64,000 nt of DNA, taken from contig LR778114.1 in NCBI GenBank assembly GCA_902809825.1, forward strand, positions 992,001-1,056,000, in the 5' to 3' direction. The notes under the pieces are model-generated. The model did no database searches. It was given only the letters and a program-made list of their open reading frames with translations, and was not told where the DNA came from. The position numbers and the translations under genes were made by a program. This document shows positions 35,672 through 45,029 of the stretch, piece by piece (the stretch's first letter is position 1; each line of letters starts with the position of its first letter). The DNA is from Candidatus Hydrogenisulfobacillus filiaventi (GTDB lineage Bacteria; Bacillota; Sulfobacillia; Sulfobacillales; R501).

Positions 35672-35715
35672 GAGAACGCTGAAAACATTCGGCCTTACGG
35701 GGTCGCAAAAAGGAC
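35672..35715 (+). repeat. solitary copy of the ~44-bp element end
   Basis: GAGAACGCTGAAAAC, then TTCGGCC and GGTCGCAAAAAGGAC at 35701-35715. This is the most complete match to the right end of the 286-base element at 10137-10422. No opposing end was found within the next few hundred bases. Confidence 0.5.
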
Positions 35716-36283
35716 TTTTGCCCGCTGAGGTCGAAGTCCCCCGCCCCTATTGATAGGGCGGACGGTGCATCATGCTGCCCCGGCGGGAGGTGGGGTCGCA
35801 CCGGCGGGCCGGGTTGCCTGTGACAGGGCGTAGGGGACGCCGAGATCCTCTCCGGCACCGTACCCGAACCGGCGGACGGGAGCCCGGCCCTGGTGGAGGC
35901 GGTTGCTATCCCGAAACGGTAGATGCCGCCGGCCAGCCTCCGGACCCGGCGGCGACCCCGCTGGAAGTGCTGGGCCTCACAACTTGCGGACAGATGCCGT
36001 GGCATGGGTTCCGGAAGGCGTGGTACGGCGGACGGGGAACGGGCAGAAGAACAGCCCAGGCTACTTGTCGACAGCGGGGCCCAGCTGCCGCGGTTGGGCT
36101 ATATTGCGGCGCCCGGGCCAACCAGTGCCAGGACTGGCGGCCGGCACGGCTGGTCCGTGCGGCTCTTTGGTGCCCGGTTCCCTGCCCGGCAGCCGCAGGC
36201 CCGTGGCCACCGCCAAGGGATGACGCTGGTGCCCCGGGAATCCCACCGGCCCGGGTTCCCGGGGCACATTTCAGGGTGTTCCG
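35716..36283. other. gap without a recognised gene
   Basis: About 570 bases of G+C-rich sequence downstream of the convergent methyltransferase gene; nothing recognisable. Confidence 0.45.
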
Positions 36284-37789
36284 TTACTTGGCCCGATGCC
36301 CGTACACCATTTCCAGGTAGTAGCCGTGACTAAGGTCCTCAGGACGGCTGCGGGCAGCATACTCCCGCCCCGTGCGTTCCAGCTCCCGGATGATACGCCA
36401 GCGTTCCTGAAACGGGATGCGGGAAAGAAGGCCCTGAAAAAACGCCCCGCCGCGCAGCACGAAATCCAGAAACGCCTGCGGATCCGCGGCGGTGCTGCGG
36501 ACCGGAACCCGTTTCACCTGGATGTCGGTGATCCCGGCCGCCTCCCAGCTGGCCTTCACCATCTCCCCGCTTAACCCCCGGTTCTCGAACAGGCGGATGT
36601 CAAGCCGCTGGGCCAGCTCCTGCAAGGGGGAGAACCACGCTGCTACCATAGGGATGTCCAGCGAGGACCCGTAGCTGGTGAGGGTGGCAATTAGGCCGCC
36701 GGGCCGGGTCACCCGGACCATCTCGCGGGCGGCGCGCTGGAAATCGGTGAAGTGGAGGACAAAGGCGCTAACGGTGACGTCAAACCAGCGCTCAGGAAAG
36801 GGCAGCGCCTCGACCACCCCCTGGACTACCGTCAGGAACCCCGCCTCGTGGGCACGTTGTTTCTGCCGCAGGATGCGCAGGAAGTTCTCGGACGGGTCCA
36901 GGGCCACCATGGTTCCGCCTACCGCCGCTACCCGTTCCGCCAGACCCAGATCGAAGGTCATCCGCCCGGTCCCGGCCCCTATCTCCAACACCCGGGCCCC
37001 CGCGGGCAGCGCCAGGCTCTCCACGTAGGCCCGGGTAACCCGGTTGGCATCCGGGAATACGGCCTCAAACACGTCGTCATAGTTAATCTCGCCAAAAATG
37101 ACCGAGCGTTGGGCGTTGGTCCGCCACGCGAACTCGCCCGCTGTCTCCAGGAGGGTACGCAGGCGCGCCAACACCGCTTCCCCGCGCGGAGTCAGGGACA
37201 GCCATCCTTCACCGGCATCCTCCCGGATCCGGACCAGGTCCCACTCCCGGTACACATTGAGCTGTTCGGACAGAATCATGGTCGACCAGGGCCGGTGCAG
37301 GGTCCCGAAGAGAAAGTCCTGCAGCGGCATGCGGCCGTAATAACCGATGGCGTTGAGGTCCTCGTGGGTATTGATGACCGTGCAGTAACGGCTGGCCGCC
37401 GCCACCCCGCCTTCAACAGCGATAAACCGCATCACCCGGGCTACCGCATCCTCCGCCACCCGTGCCGTCACCAGGCGGGTACCGGTGTCGCGGTGAGCGC
37501 GGTACAGGGCGGTGCCGGTTAACAATTCGGAAAACAATGAGCGCACGAAGCCCTCCGGCATGGGGGAGCTGGGATAGACCGCCCGCGCCGCCAGGGCCCG
37601 TCGGGTCAGGATTTCGGCCGCCTGGCTCAGGATAGCCTCGGCCGGTGGAGCGATATGCTCCTCCTGCTCGTCGTTCATCCAGGTGTCGAGTACCACCTCC
37701 TGTTCCAGTCCGTGCCGGATCAGGGCCGTTAGACCAGGACTCTCCAATAGTTGTAATAGGGTCCGGAACCGATCGTCGGTGCCGCTCAT
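36284..37789 (-). CDS. winged-helix/SAM-dependent methyltransferase fusion
   Basis: This intact 501-residue protein starts at ATG 37789, ten bases after GGAGGGA. The first 270 residues are helical and contain a winged-helix-like segment (LNVYREWDLVRIREDAGEGWLSLTPRGEAVLARL). From about residue 275 a class I SAM methyltransferase follows: VLEIGAGTGRMTFDLGLAE (motif I), MVALDPSENFLRIL, GVVEALPFPERWFDVTVSAF and MVRVTRPGGLIATL. The substrate is unknown. This layout resembles small-molecule O/C-methyltransferases that carry an N-terminal dimerisation domain, but the N-terminal part is longer. It stands alone between gene-poor stretches. Confidence 0.85.
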   Translation of the reverse strand: MSGTDDRFRTLLQLLESPGLTALIRHGLEQEVVLDTWMNDEQEEHIAPPAEAILSQAAEILTRRALAARAVYPSSPMPEGFVRSLFSELLTGTALYRAHRDTGTRLVTARVAEDAVARVMRFIAVEGGVAAASRYCTVINTHEDLNAIGYYGRMPLQDFLFGTLHRPWSTMILSEQLNVYREWDLVRIREDAGEGWLSLTPRGEAVLARLRTLLETAGEFAWRTNAQRSVIFGEINYDDVFEAVFPDANRVTRAYVESLALPAGARVLEIGAGTGRMTFDLGLAERVAAVGGTMVALDPSENFLRILRQKQRAHEAGFLTVVQGVVEALPFPERWFDVTVSAFVLHFTDFQRAAREMVRVTRPGGLIATLTSYGSSLDIPMVAAWFSPLQELAQRLDIRLFENRGLSGEMVKASWEAAGITDIQVKRVPVRSTAADPQAFLDFVLRGGAFFQGLLSRIPFQERWRIIRELERTGREYAARSRPEDLSHGYYLEMVYGHRAK

Positions 37790-38641
37790 AAGAAGTCTTG
37801 TCCCTCCGGTTCCGACCGCATGGGAACCCACCCGACTTTTCGGGCCTGATACCATTGTACCGGTTCATCCCGTCATGCCGGGATGCTGCCGCAAGATCCG
37901 TCTGGCTGGCCCCGGGGCCGCGGGACCCGGCCGATGGCCTCCCCGCCGGGGATTGCCCCCAAATCCGCCTTCGCACATTCCGCGGTCAGCCGGGAAAAAG
38001 CCGGCCGCGGCTTCCTCCCGGTGTCTTACCTCCTAGGTCTGCCACATAGCGCGGGCCTACCCGGCTGGCCGGAGGATGTGATGGTAGGGCCGGGCCCCGA
38101 GGATCCTGGAGCTTGGGGGGCAGCCGGCCCTTTGCCCAAGGAGGCCTGAGCCCTCAACCCGGCAGGATCAGGCTGGTGGGGGGGCAGGCGGATCCGGGCC
38201 GCGCCTCTGCGGTCTCCTGCGGTCACCGTGGCTACCATTCCCTGCGGTTGCCCAGGATAGAGTCGGAAAGCGTGGGATGGATTCCGGAAGGCTAGGTATC
38301 GGGATGTGCCCGGTCCAGCGCGGGCCACCGCCGCATGTCCTGGAGGTCTAACTAACCGCCAGTCCGGCCGGCAAGCAACCGCGGCTGCGTTGCGTGGGGT
38401 CTCGAACCCGGCCCGCAAGCTAGGCGCCGACCCGGAATTGCTGCACTGCGGCGTGGACGGTCGCGGCAAGCAGCTAGGGTTGGAGCCCGAGGTCAGGAGG
38501 CGGCGAGGATGGCCGTCAGCTTGCCCCGGGGTCGGCCCACCCGCTTGGGCATCCCACCCGCAATTGCCGCCACGGCGGCTACTTGCCGGGCTACGCGGGC
38601 TAGCCCTGCCAGCACAGGACACGCCCCGGGCCGGAGCCCGA
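37790..38641. other. gap without a recognised gene
   Basis: About 850 bases of G+C-rich sequence with no convincing gene. A block around 38265-38300 (GGATTCCGGAAGGC) weakly resembles one at 36006-36030, perhaps old repeats. Confidence 0.4.
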
Positions 38642-39523
38642 TCAGCGCCCCGCCACCAAGCCGCTCAAACGGTCGAAAAACCGGCAGCGGGCCTCCGGTT
38701 GGACGGGGACTGCTACCCCAGGCGGCAGCCGTGGCCGGCGATGGGTATGGGTGCACCTGGCAGGCCAAGCGGGCAGCCGCCCCCGGCGGTATGTCAGCGG
38801 GACTGTAAACGATAGGCGGGAGCTGCTGGATGCCACGGCCAGGGGTCCAGGGCACCAGCAGGTCTCATGCGCGGAGAGGGCCGTCCTTTCAAACTCCTCC
38901 GGAGCCAGATGTTGCGGTGTGTAGGCAGCCCTCAGCCTCTGCTTCCAGCGGTAGAAGGTGCGCAGATGGTTGCGCGACCCGTGTTCGAGTTCGGCATAGA
39001 CGGCCCGGATCCAGGGCTTGCTGGTCCGGCCGTCCGGCCCTTTCAGACCCTTAATGTCCAGCTCCTCAATCAGTAGTCCGACCCGGACCGCTTCTACCGG
39101 ACTCTCCGAGGCCCTGCTGCACCAGCTGATCATACAGCTGCTGCAGTTCCGCCCGCTGAAAGCGGCCACACCAAGCCCCTCTACCGGATCCGGCAGCGCA
39201 TGGAGCGTCAGTAGGGCCAGCACCGCATCCATGTGCATCTTCTCGGCACCGCTAATGTGGTCAAATGGCCGCAGGCCCCACTGTTCGTAAAGGCGGATGT
39301 AAACATCGCGCGCCAGCTTCTCCTCTTCCCGCATCAGCAGGAGATCCTCCTGCTCCTCGCCCGTCAGGGCTTCGTGCTCACTCCCCTCCACCGCGGTGCG
39401 CAGCTTGGCGCGCTGTTGCAACCGCATGGCGTCCTGGGTGATATACCGGCTCCCGGTCTCCTCTATCGCGGGGCCGGCCGCGCGCCAACGCCTGCCATCG
39501 CTGCCTATTGCCGTCTTCTGCAT
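38642..39523 (-). pseudogene. DUF2202-domain protein with a compensated double frameshift
   Basis: The ferritin-like DUF2202 domain is clear: ALTGEEQEDLLLMREEEKLARDVYIRLYEQWG, KMHMDAVLALLTLHALPDPVEGLGV, SPVEAVRVGLLIEELDIKGLKG and AVYAELEHGSRNHLRTFYRW. Between FSG and ESPVEAV, bases 39110-39151 read RNCSSCMISWCSRA in the open frame, while the neighbouring frame reads AELQQLYDQLVQQG, the expected family sequence. So a frameshift and its reversal surround 14 codons and the frame stays open. After EEFER the tail is also uncharacteristic. ATG 39523 or 39427 may be the start; neither has a strong site. Probably decaying; function of the family is unknown. Confidence 0.65.
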
Positions 39524-40019
39524 TCCAGCACTGGCCTCAACCCTCTTTCCTGATTCCTTGTCCGGCCCGGAGTACGGCCGGCAGGCGTTGTGTCTGGAAC
39601 AAACTATATAGTACCTGTTCCAGTCTTCCAGGATCCGCCGGCAGCTGTTTTCGTCGCTCGAAGGGGCTAGCCCCCTGGAAGGGCCGCGGCGGGACCAGGG
39701 GGACATCCAGACGTCGCCCCGTTCGGATACCGTGCTATCCCGCCCCCGTATCGCGGCCCTGTACCGGGTGAGGACCATCGCCCTGCACCATGAGGGCCGG
39801 GCGGTCTCCCTCCTTCCCGACAGGGCGCTTGCCCGTAAGCCCGGCGCCTCCACCCGGCAACGGGTGGATGTTGGGCACAGATTTCTATGTGCCTGGCAAC
39901 AGTTACCAGGATCATCAACGCCGGCAACACCCAGGCGGTAGCCGGATTAAATGCCCGCCGCTGCCACTGGCGCAGCACGATCCGCCGACCAGCATGAGGC
40001 CGATGATGCCCTCAGTCCG
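39524..40019. other. gap without a recognised gene
   Basis: About 500 bases. A short AT-richer stretch near 39.59-39.62 kb could hold a promoter, but I found no defined pair of boxes. Confidence 0.4.
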
Positions 40020-40225
40020 CAAGGGACCAGTCTCCGCAACCACTTGAAAGGAACCGTGCTCAACATCGTCCAGGGGCAGGCAGTATCGGGGTCGAAATCG
40101 AACCCGCTGCCGGTACCATTGCGTCGGTGATTACGACCCGGAGTCTCGAGCGCCTGGGTCTTCAGCCCGGGGATGAGGTCGACGCGGTGATCAAGGCCAG
40201 CGACGTGGGGATCGAGAAGCCCTAA
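40020..40225 (+). pseudogene. Mop/TOBE molybdate-binding protein (molbindin), frameshifted
   Basis: A small molybdate-binding Mop domain of about 68 residues is readable in two frames: LRNHLKGTVLNIVQGQAVS up to about 40090, then VEIEPAAGTIASVITTRSLE and LQPGDEVDAVIKASDVGIEKP with TAA at 40223. This matches the molbindin fold (SARNxLKGxV at the start, GDEVxAxIKASxV near the end). One frameshift separates the halves and there is no start codon with a binding site. In a genome with a molybdenum-dependent sulfur reductase, a molybdate store would fit, but this copy is dead. Confidence 0.7.
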
Positions 40226-40848
40226 GGGAAGCGGCGGCTGGGGTGGCAACCGTAGGGAATTGCCCCGGTGCTTCGTCCGGATCCCCTTCCGCCAAGGGCC
40301 TAGAGGGGGCGGAATGCAGCCGGTCCCGGGCTGTCGGCGGAAGCGGGCCGGGCACGGGCCCCGTTACGTCCGCCAGACTGGCGGCCGGTGCTCCCGCAGA
40401 GGGCTGACGGGCGATACGGGTGGGCACCGTCCCCTCCGGACTGTGGCCGCCCTCGGTTCATCCTGGCGGGCGGCGCGCAAACGGCGGAAGGTGACCGCAC
40501 GGTACCCCGGGAAATGCTCCCGGAACCGGAAGGCATGGCCAGCCATCCCGCCCCCGGCTCCGATATCCGATAGCCTGGGCCGCTTGACGGCGGGGGCTTC
40601 CAACTGCTCCGGCGGGCGGTTCCCGGGCTTTCTTCCTGCCGGAACCACCCCCTTCCGAACCCGGCCCGGAAGCCGCATCCGGCAGACCCGGCTGCCGGGG
40701 AGGCCAGTGGGCGCGGCCTGCGACCGGCGCCCGCCCGCAGGCTGTAGGATTCAGGGGGCAGGGTGCCGGGGCGTACCACCGGGACCCCTGTGGCCCGCCA
40801 TCCGGTGAGGGCTGGGTTGCCACAGGGGACAGCAGGAGGGAGCAGGAA
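40226..40848. other. gap without a recognised gene
   Basis: About 620 bases of G+C-rich sequence; no convincing gene. Ends with the AGGAGGGAG site of the next gene. Confidence 0.4.
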
Positions 40849-41313
40849 ATGCGGGGAACCAGCCGGTGGTGGGTGCTGATGGCGGGATTGGGGCTGGGAC
40901 TGGGAATAGTCCGGGCCGCGCTAGGGCCCTTGCACAGCAACGTGGTGGTGTCCGTGATCGCGGCCCTGCTGGCGGCGGTGATTGTCGTCCTGGCCGGCCG
41001 GGAGCTCCGGCGTCATGCCGGACACTTCGCCCTAGCGGGCGGAGGACTGGGGGTGGTGTATGCGGCCTTAGCCAGCTGGCCGATCTGGCTGGTGCACCTT
41101 AACCGCGCCCAGGTACGGGCCTTGTTGATCAGCCGGGTGCATGCGACGCCGTCGGATGTCCTGGTCACCCGGACGATGCATTTGTTGAACGCCCCTGCAG
41201 CCCATGGGTTGAGCTATGTAGGGACACTCCTGGTCGGGTTCCTGATCGGTCTCATTCTGGGGGCTGTCGGCGGCTGGACCACCCGGCCCGGCGAGCCGTC
41301 GCGCGCAGTGTAG
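40849..41313 (+). CDS. small polytopic membrane protein, unknown
   Basis: This 154-residue protein has four predicted membrane helices (WWVLMAGLGLGLGIVRAAL, VVVSVIAALLAAVIVVLAG, ALAGGGLGVVYAALASWPI, SYVGTLLVGFLIGLILGAVG) and a loop containing RVHATPSDVLVTRTMHLLN between helices 3 and 4. ATG 40849 follows AGGAGGGAGCAGG. I recognise no family. It may pair with the next membrane protein. Confidence 0.75.
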   Translation: MRGTSRWWVLMAGLGLGLGIVRAALGPLHSNVVVSVIAALLAAVIVVLAGRELRRHAGHFALAGGGLGVVYAALASWPIWLVHLNRAQVRALLISRVHATPSDVLVTRTMHLLNAPAAHGLSYVGTLLVGFLIGLILGAVGGWTTRPGEPSRAV

Positions 41314-41511
41314 GCCGGCCCCGGGGCGGGGCGCCCGGACCCCGGGCTGGAGGACGGGGTCCCGCCGGCCGGTGCGGCCGGGCCGCAGGGCGGCGGGCAC
41401 CGCTTTCCGGGGGCACCCGGCAATCGCACCCTGTCCCGGTGCCAACGGCGGGACCGGGCGGAACGGCGGGCTTTCAAGCCCGGCCGCCGGCCGGTTCGGG
41501 AAGGAGGGCGC

Positions 41512-41931
41512 ATGGCCGCCGGACTATCCGGCCGGTATGCCTGGCCGGCGCAGGCGCTCTTCGGGGTGACCGTTCTGCTGTTTCTGCTGGTGGCGGGATA
41601 TGCCTTCGCCACCGCCGGAGGATGGGGCTGGATCGCCTACGGGACGGGCGGCGCGCTGTTCTTTGCCGGGATGCTGGTGCTCTATGCCCGGCCGGTTCCC
41701 GTGCTGATTACGCCTCAGGGAGTGTTTATCCGGTACCGGCGGGTGGATGTCACCCGCCGCATCCGTTTCGTCCGGTGGCGGTCTCCGGAGCTCCTGGTGA
41801 TTGACTTCAACCCGCTTTACCAGCTGCGGGTCACCGGTGAGGCCGCGCAGGTCCGGGCGGCCTGGGCCATCCTGGCAGCCCGCTTTCCGGCGCAGGGTCC
41901 CGGTGCCCCGGGTGGCCCCACCGGACCCTGA
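41512..41931 (+). CDS. small membrane protein with PH-like domain, unknown
   Basis: This 139-residue protein has two N-terminal membrane helices (LFGVTVLLFLLVAGYAFATA, YGTGGALFFAGMLVLYA) followed by a beta-rich soluble part (VLITPQGVFIRYRRVDVTRRIRFVRWR, LLVIDFNPLYQLRV), the layout of bacterial PH-domain membrane proteins. The domain call is by pattern and tentative. ATG 41512 follows GGAAGGAGGG. Confidence 0.75.
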   Translation: MAAGLSGRYAWPAQALFGVTVLLFLLVAGYAFATAGGWGWIAYGTGGALFFAGMLVLYARPVPVLITPQGVFIRYRRVDVTRRIRFVRWRSPELLVIDFNPLYQLRVTGEAAQVRAAWAILAARFPAQGPGAPGGPTGP

Positions 41932-42156
41932 TCAAAAAACCACCGCCATCGCAGGCCCGGGCCCAGGACGGGATGTGACCGGGCCCGGGCGGGCCACGTT
42001 CTGCGGGCGGGCCCGGAAAGGACCGCTTCCAACGGGGAGGCCGTCACGCCCGGCGGTTGGCCCCGGCAGGTCTTGCTGGCCCCGGTGGTTGCCTTCGGGT
42101 TGACCGTGGCGGGGCAGGCCGGGTCCGCGGTACACCGGCGCCGGGGGGTGACGGCC

Positions 42157-42408
42157 ATGGCGTCCGGGGAGCGGATGCGGCCGCAAGGGCCGGCCCCGGG
42201 TCCGGCGGCGGCGTTAGCCGCGCTAGGGGAGGCTTTTGCGGCCTGGGAGGCGGGGCTGGATGCCGGGGTGGCCGATGGCACGCGGTACCGGCGGCGGAAG
42301 TGGTGGTGGAGATGGTCCCAGTTGCGGGCCCACCCCGACCTCCAGGAGCTGGCGGCACTGGGGAGGCCTTTCAGCGCCTGCAGGCGGCTGTGCGTTCCGG
42401 CTGGTAGT
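42157..42408 (+). pseudogene. small helical protein with internal repeat, one-base frameshift
   Basis: From ATG 42157 the frame reads MASGERMRPQG, then AALGEAFAAWEAGLDAG and RRRKWWWRWSQLRAHPDLQEL. At the run of four G near 42360 the natural continuation LGEAFQRLQAAVRSGW with stop TAG at 42408 lies in the next frame. LGEAF occurs twice, so the protein seems to be an internal helical repeat of about 84 residues. No strong binding site is visible. Unknown function. Confidence 0.4.
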
Positions 42409-42577
42409 GGGCCCAGCGCTCCCGTCCCGGGAGGAAGCAGGGCCTGCCGGCGTGCGGCAGCCCGGACGGGGGGCAGCCGCCGCACCCGCCTGTGCCCGCT
42501 GATCCCTTTGCGGTCCGTCTTGTTCCTTGCCGGGATGCCGGGCGAAGGAGTGGGGCATCCTGTGCGCCCGCGGGAGG

Positions 42578-44437
42578 TTACAAGCTCCACATCCCCACCT
42601 CGTTGGAAGCGGAGTCGATGTCCATTCCCGCCAGTCCGCAGAGGGTGACCTGGACGACGTATTGCCAGACGCTGGCGAAGGGCAGTTCGCGGGCCGGACA
42701 GGGCGGGGGGAAGACCGCACCGGTGGCCCCTGCCTGGGGACGAGCGACCCAGTACAGCAGGGTCGGGCCAGCCCAGCCCTGCCGGTAAACGGTGGTCAGC
42801 TGATCCGGGGAGGAGTAGATACCCGGTTTGTAACCATGGGCGGCCAGGGCTGTCACCCAACCCTGCACATAGCTGAGCCAGCTCGCGGCGGGGCTGGTCT
42901 GGGCCGGCTCCAGGTCCAGATAGATGACGGTATCCGCCGGTTGTCCTACTGCGACGGCCAGGGCAGCGGCCTCCGCCCCGTCGACCTGCCCCTGGGACAG
43001 AGTCTGGGTGCCGCAGGTGAACGCCGCGGTCGCATTGGCTCCAGCATACAGGCTGACCAGGCGCAATCCGGCCTGGCTGAGGGCGGCGGCTTCGCGGCCG
43101 CTCAAGGACACCCCCTGGTAGCAGGGTCCGCCGAGATAGCGGGCCGCGAAGGTGAAGCCGGCAGCCCGGAGGCAGGGCGCGGCCGCGCTCAGGTCGAGGC
43201 TGTTGTCCACGCCATTCAGGCAGCCGGTCGCAGCCGGGGTGCACGTCGGGCCGCTGACGACGGTAGGCCCCACCGGTCCCGTGGCGGAGGCTGCATTGAC
43301 GACCACCGTGCCCCCGTTCAGGTCGGCCAGGACGGCGCCGTCCACGTGGCCGGCCCAGCTGCCGCTGCCGGTGGGGATCTCTGCCATCGGGCTGCCGTAG
43401 AGGACGGTACCGGCCGGGCTGGTGACCAGGAAGGCGTAGCCGGTATACGGAGGGCCCAGGTCCTGCGGAGGCGGCAGGCGGTTAGCGGTGACGTCCAGGC
43501 TGAAGGCGCCGGCAGCGCTGATCACGCCCACCAGACCGTAGGCCAGGGGGGCGGCCACGGTGGGGCTCAACAGGGTGGCACAGCGGGTGAGCGGCGGGAG
43601 CGGCGGCGAAGGTGGCGGGGGCACCACCACCGGCCAGGCCACTGCCAGCGGAACCGGTGCCGGATGGGGATTGTTGAGACCCAACTGGTAGAAGGTCTCC
43701 GGCCCCGTCACCCCGTCGACGGTGATGCCGGTGGCGGCCTGAAAGGCCTCGACCGCCGCCCGGGTGCCGATCCCGTAGTAGCCGTCGACGAGGCCGGCAT
43801 AGAACCCCAGATCCGTCAGGAGCACCTGCAAGAACACCACATCGAAGCCGTTACGGCCGGGGAAGAGGTCGCGCCCGCCGGCGAAGGTATAGATCCAGCT
43901 GGCGTCGTAGAATCCGAATCCCGCGATGCTGTTGGAGGGAAAGCCTGTGTCCCCGTTGGCCGCGGCGTCGACCTTGAATGCCAGCACGGCGGCGGCGGTG
44001 GCGCCGTCAAAGACCCCGTCGGCCGGCCGGCCGAGGATGCCGGCATACCGGAAACAATTGAGGCGGTTCTGCAGGACCCGCACGTCGCCCCCGGCGGCAC
44101 CGGCCTGGAGGGTACGGCTGCCGTAGGCCGGTCCCCCATAGGGGGTGTCAGGCCCCACTCCCTGCCCGAACAGGAAGTAGGTGGCAGCGTCGACCACTCC
44201 GGTGGCCGGCAGGCCGAAATAGGACTGGATGTTGCGGACCGCCTGCCCGGTTGCGGCGTCGAAGGTCCCGGTGATAGGAACCGGCGACCCCATGGGCCCC
44301 TCCGGCGGGTGCATGGTAGCCAGCATAAGGTCGTAGACCGCCTGCAGCGCCGCGACATCGGTGCCGGTATCCCCCGCCGACAGGGTGCGGCTGCCGAAGG
44401 GGACATAGGGCGCAAACGTGCTATCGAACAATGCCAT
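42578..44437 (-). CDS. triple peptidoglycan-binding / DUF1906 glycoside-hydrolase-like protein
   Basis: The intact 619-residue protein has three N-terminal peptidoglycan-binding-1 type repeats (LSAGDTGTDVAALQAVYDLML with GTFDAATGQAVRNIQSYFGL; LQAGAAGGDVRVLQNRLNC with GVFDGATAAAVLAFK; FDVVFLQVLLTDLGFYAG with YYGIGTRAAVEAFQAATGI). A Pro-rich linker and a beta-sandwich-like region follow, then a C-terminal DUF1906 (Rv2525c-like, TIM-barrel) domain from GVDNSLDLSAA through GFTFAARYLGGP, LRLVSLYAGAN, DTVIYLDLEPA and GYKPGIYSSPDQL. No classical signal peptide is visible at the N-terminus. Likely acts on or binds the cell wall or spore envelope; enzymatic activity is unproven. Confidence 0.85.
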   Translation of the reverse strand: MALFDSTFAPYVPFGSRTLSAGDTGTDVAALQAVYDLMLATMHPPEGPMGSPVPITGTFDAATGQAVRNIQSYFGLPATGVVDAATYFLFGQGVGPDTPYGGPAYGSRTLQAGAAGGDVRVLQNRLNCFRYAGILGRPADGVFDGATAAAVLAFKVDAAANGDTGFPSNSIAGFGFYDASWIYTFAGGRDLFPGRNGFDVVFLQVLLTDLGFYAGLVDGYYGIGTRAAVEAFQAATGITVDGVTGPETFYQLGLNNPHPAPVPLAVAWPVVVPPPPSPPLPPLTRCATLLSPTVAAPLAYGLVGVISAAGAFSLDVTANRLPPPQDLGPPYTGYAFLVTSPAGTVLYGSPMAEIPTGSGSWAGHVDGAVLADLNGGTVVVNAASATGPVGPTVVSGPTCTPAATGCLNGVDNSLDLSAAAPCLRAAGFTFAARYLGGPCYQGVSLSGREAAALSQAGLRLVSLYAGANATAAFTCGTQTLSQGQVDGAEAAALAVAVGQPADTVIYLDLEPAQTSPAASWLSYVQGWVTALAAHGYKPGIYSSPDQLTTVYRQGWAGPTLLYWVARPQAGATGAVFPPPCPARELPFASVWQYVVQVTLCGLAGMDIDSASNEVGMWSL

Positions 44438-44562
44438 GGGCGGGCCCCTCCTCCCATCTGCCTGGTATCCATCGTATGGCAGACGGGCAGACCGGGTTCC
44501 ACGCCCGGCGGCCGGGCGCCGGGGGGCAGCGGGGGCTGCCGCCCGGCGGGGTCAAACTGGGC

Positions 44563-44916
44563 TCAGAGGCCCATTACGCGTCCGATGGGCGCCTGCACCG
44601 ATTCCGGCAAGGTGCGAAAGGCCTCCATCAGGAGCCGCTGGTCCCGCTCCTGCCAGGCTGCGGGCAGCGCCGCCACCGCCTGGCGGCGCAGGTCGAGGAA
44701 GCCCTGCAGGACCGGTTCCGGCAACTGAGCCGCCAGGGTCATGTTGGTGCGGCACAAGGCCAGGTACTCAGCATCCGTAGCCTGTTCCGCCATCTGTCCG
44801 ATCAGCGCCTGCATCTGTTCCCGCTGTTGTTCAGGGGGCAAACCCAGCAGGGTTTGAAAGAGCTGGCCCATTTGTTCCGCGCGGGCCTCATCGGCCAGGC
44901 GCGCAATCGCGATCAC
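44563..44916 (-). CDS. small helical protein, unknown
   Basis: This 117-residue, entirely helical, soluble protein (LFQTLLGLPPEQQREQMQALIGQMAEQ, LALCRTNMTLAAQLPEP, GFLDLRRQAVAALPAAW, LPESVQAPIGRVMGL) is not recognised. It starts with GTG 44916, with AAAGGGG about 16 bases upstream. It lies upstream of the DUF1906 gene on the same strand. Composition supports a real gene. Confidence 0.6.
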   Translation of the reverse strand: MIAIARLADEARAEQMGQLFQTLLGLPPEQQREQMQALIGQMAEQATDAEYLALCRTNMTLAAQLPEPVLQGFLDLRRQAVAALPAAWQERDQRLLMEAFRTLPESVQAPIGRVMGL

Positions 44917-45029
44917 GTCCGTCCCGGATCATCCCCTTTCAGGCCTCCCATGGGCCAAGGTGAGTATAGATCAGTAATCGTGCCGACAGAATGTGGAGGT
45001 TTTTCCGGCGACCGGAAAACAACCCGCCC

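Noticed and set aside
42527-44728. 733-codon open frame on the plus strand
   Set aside because: Antisense shadow of the peptidoglycan-binding/DUF1906 gene, which has clear domains on the minus strand.
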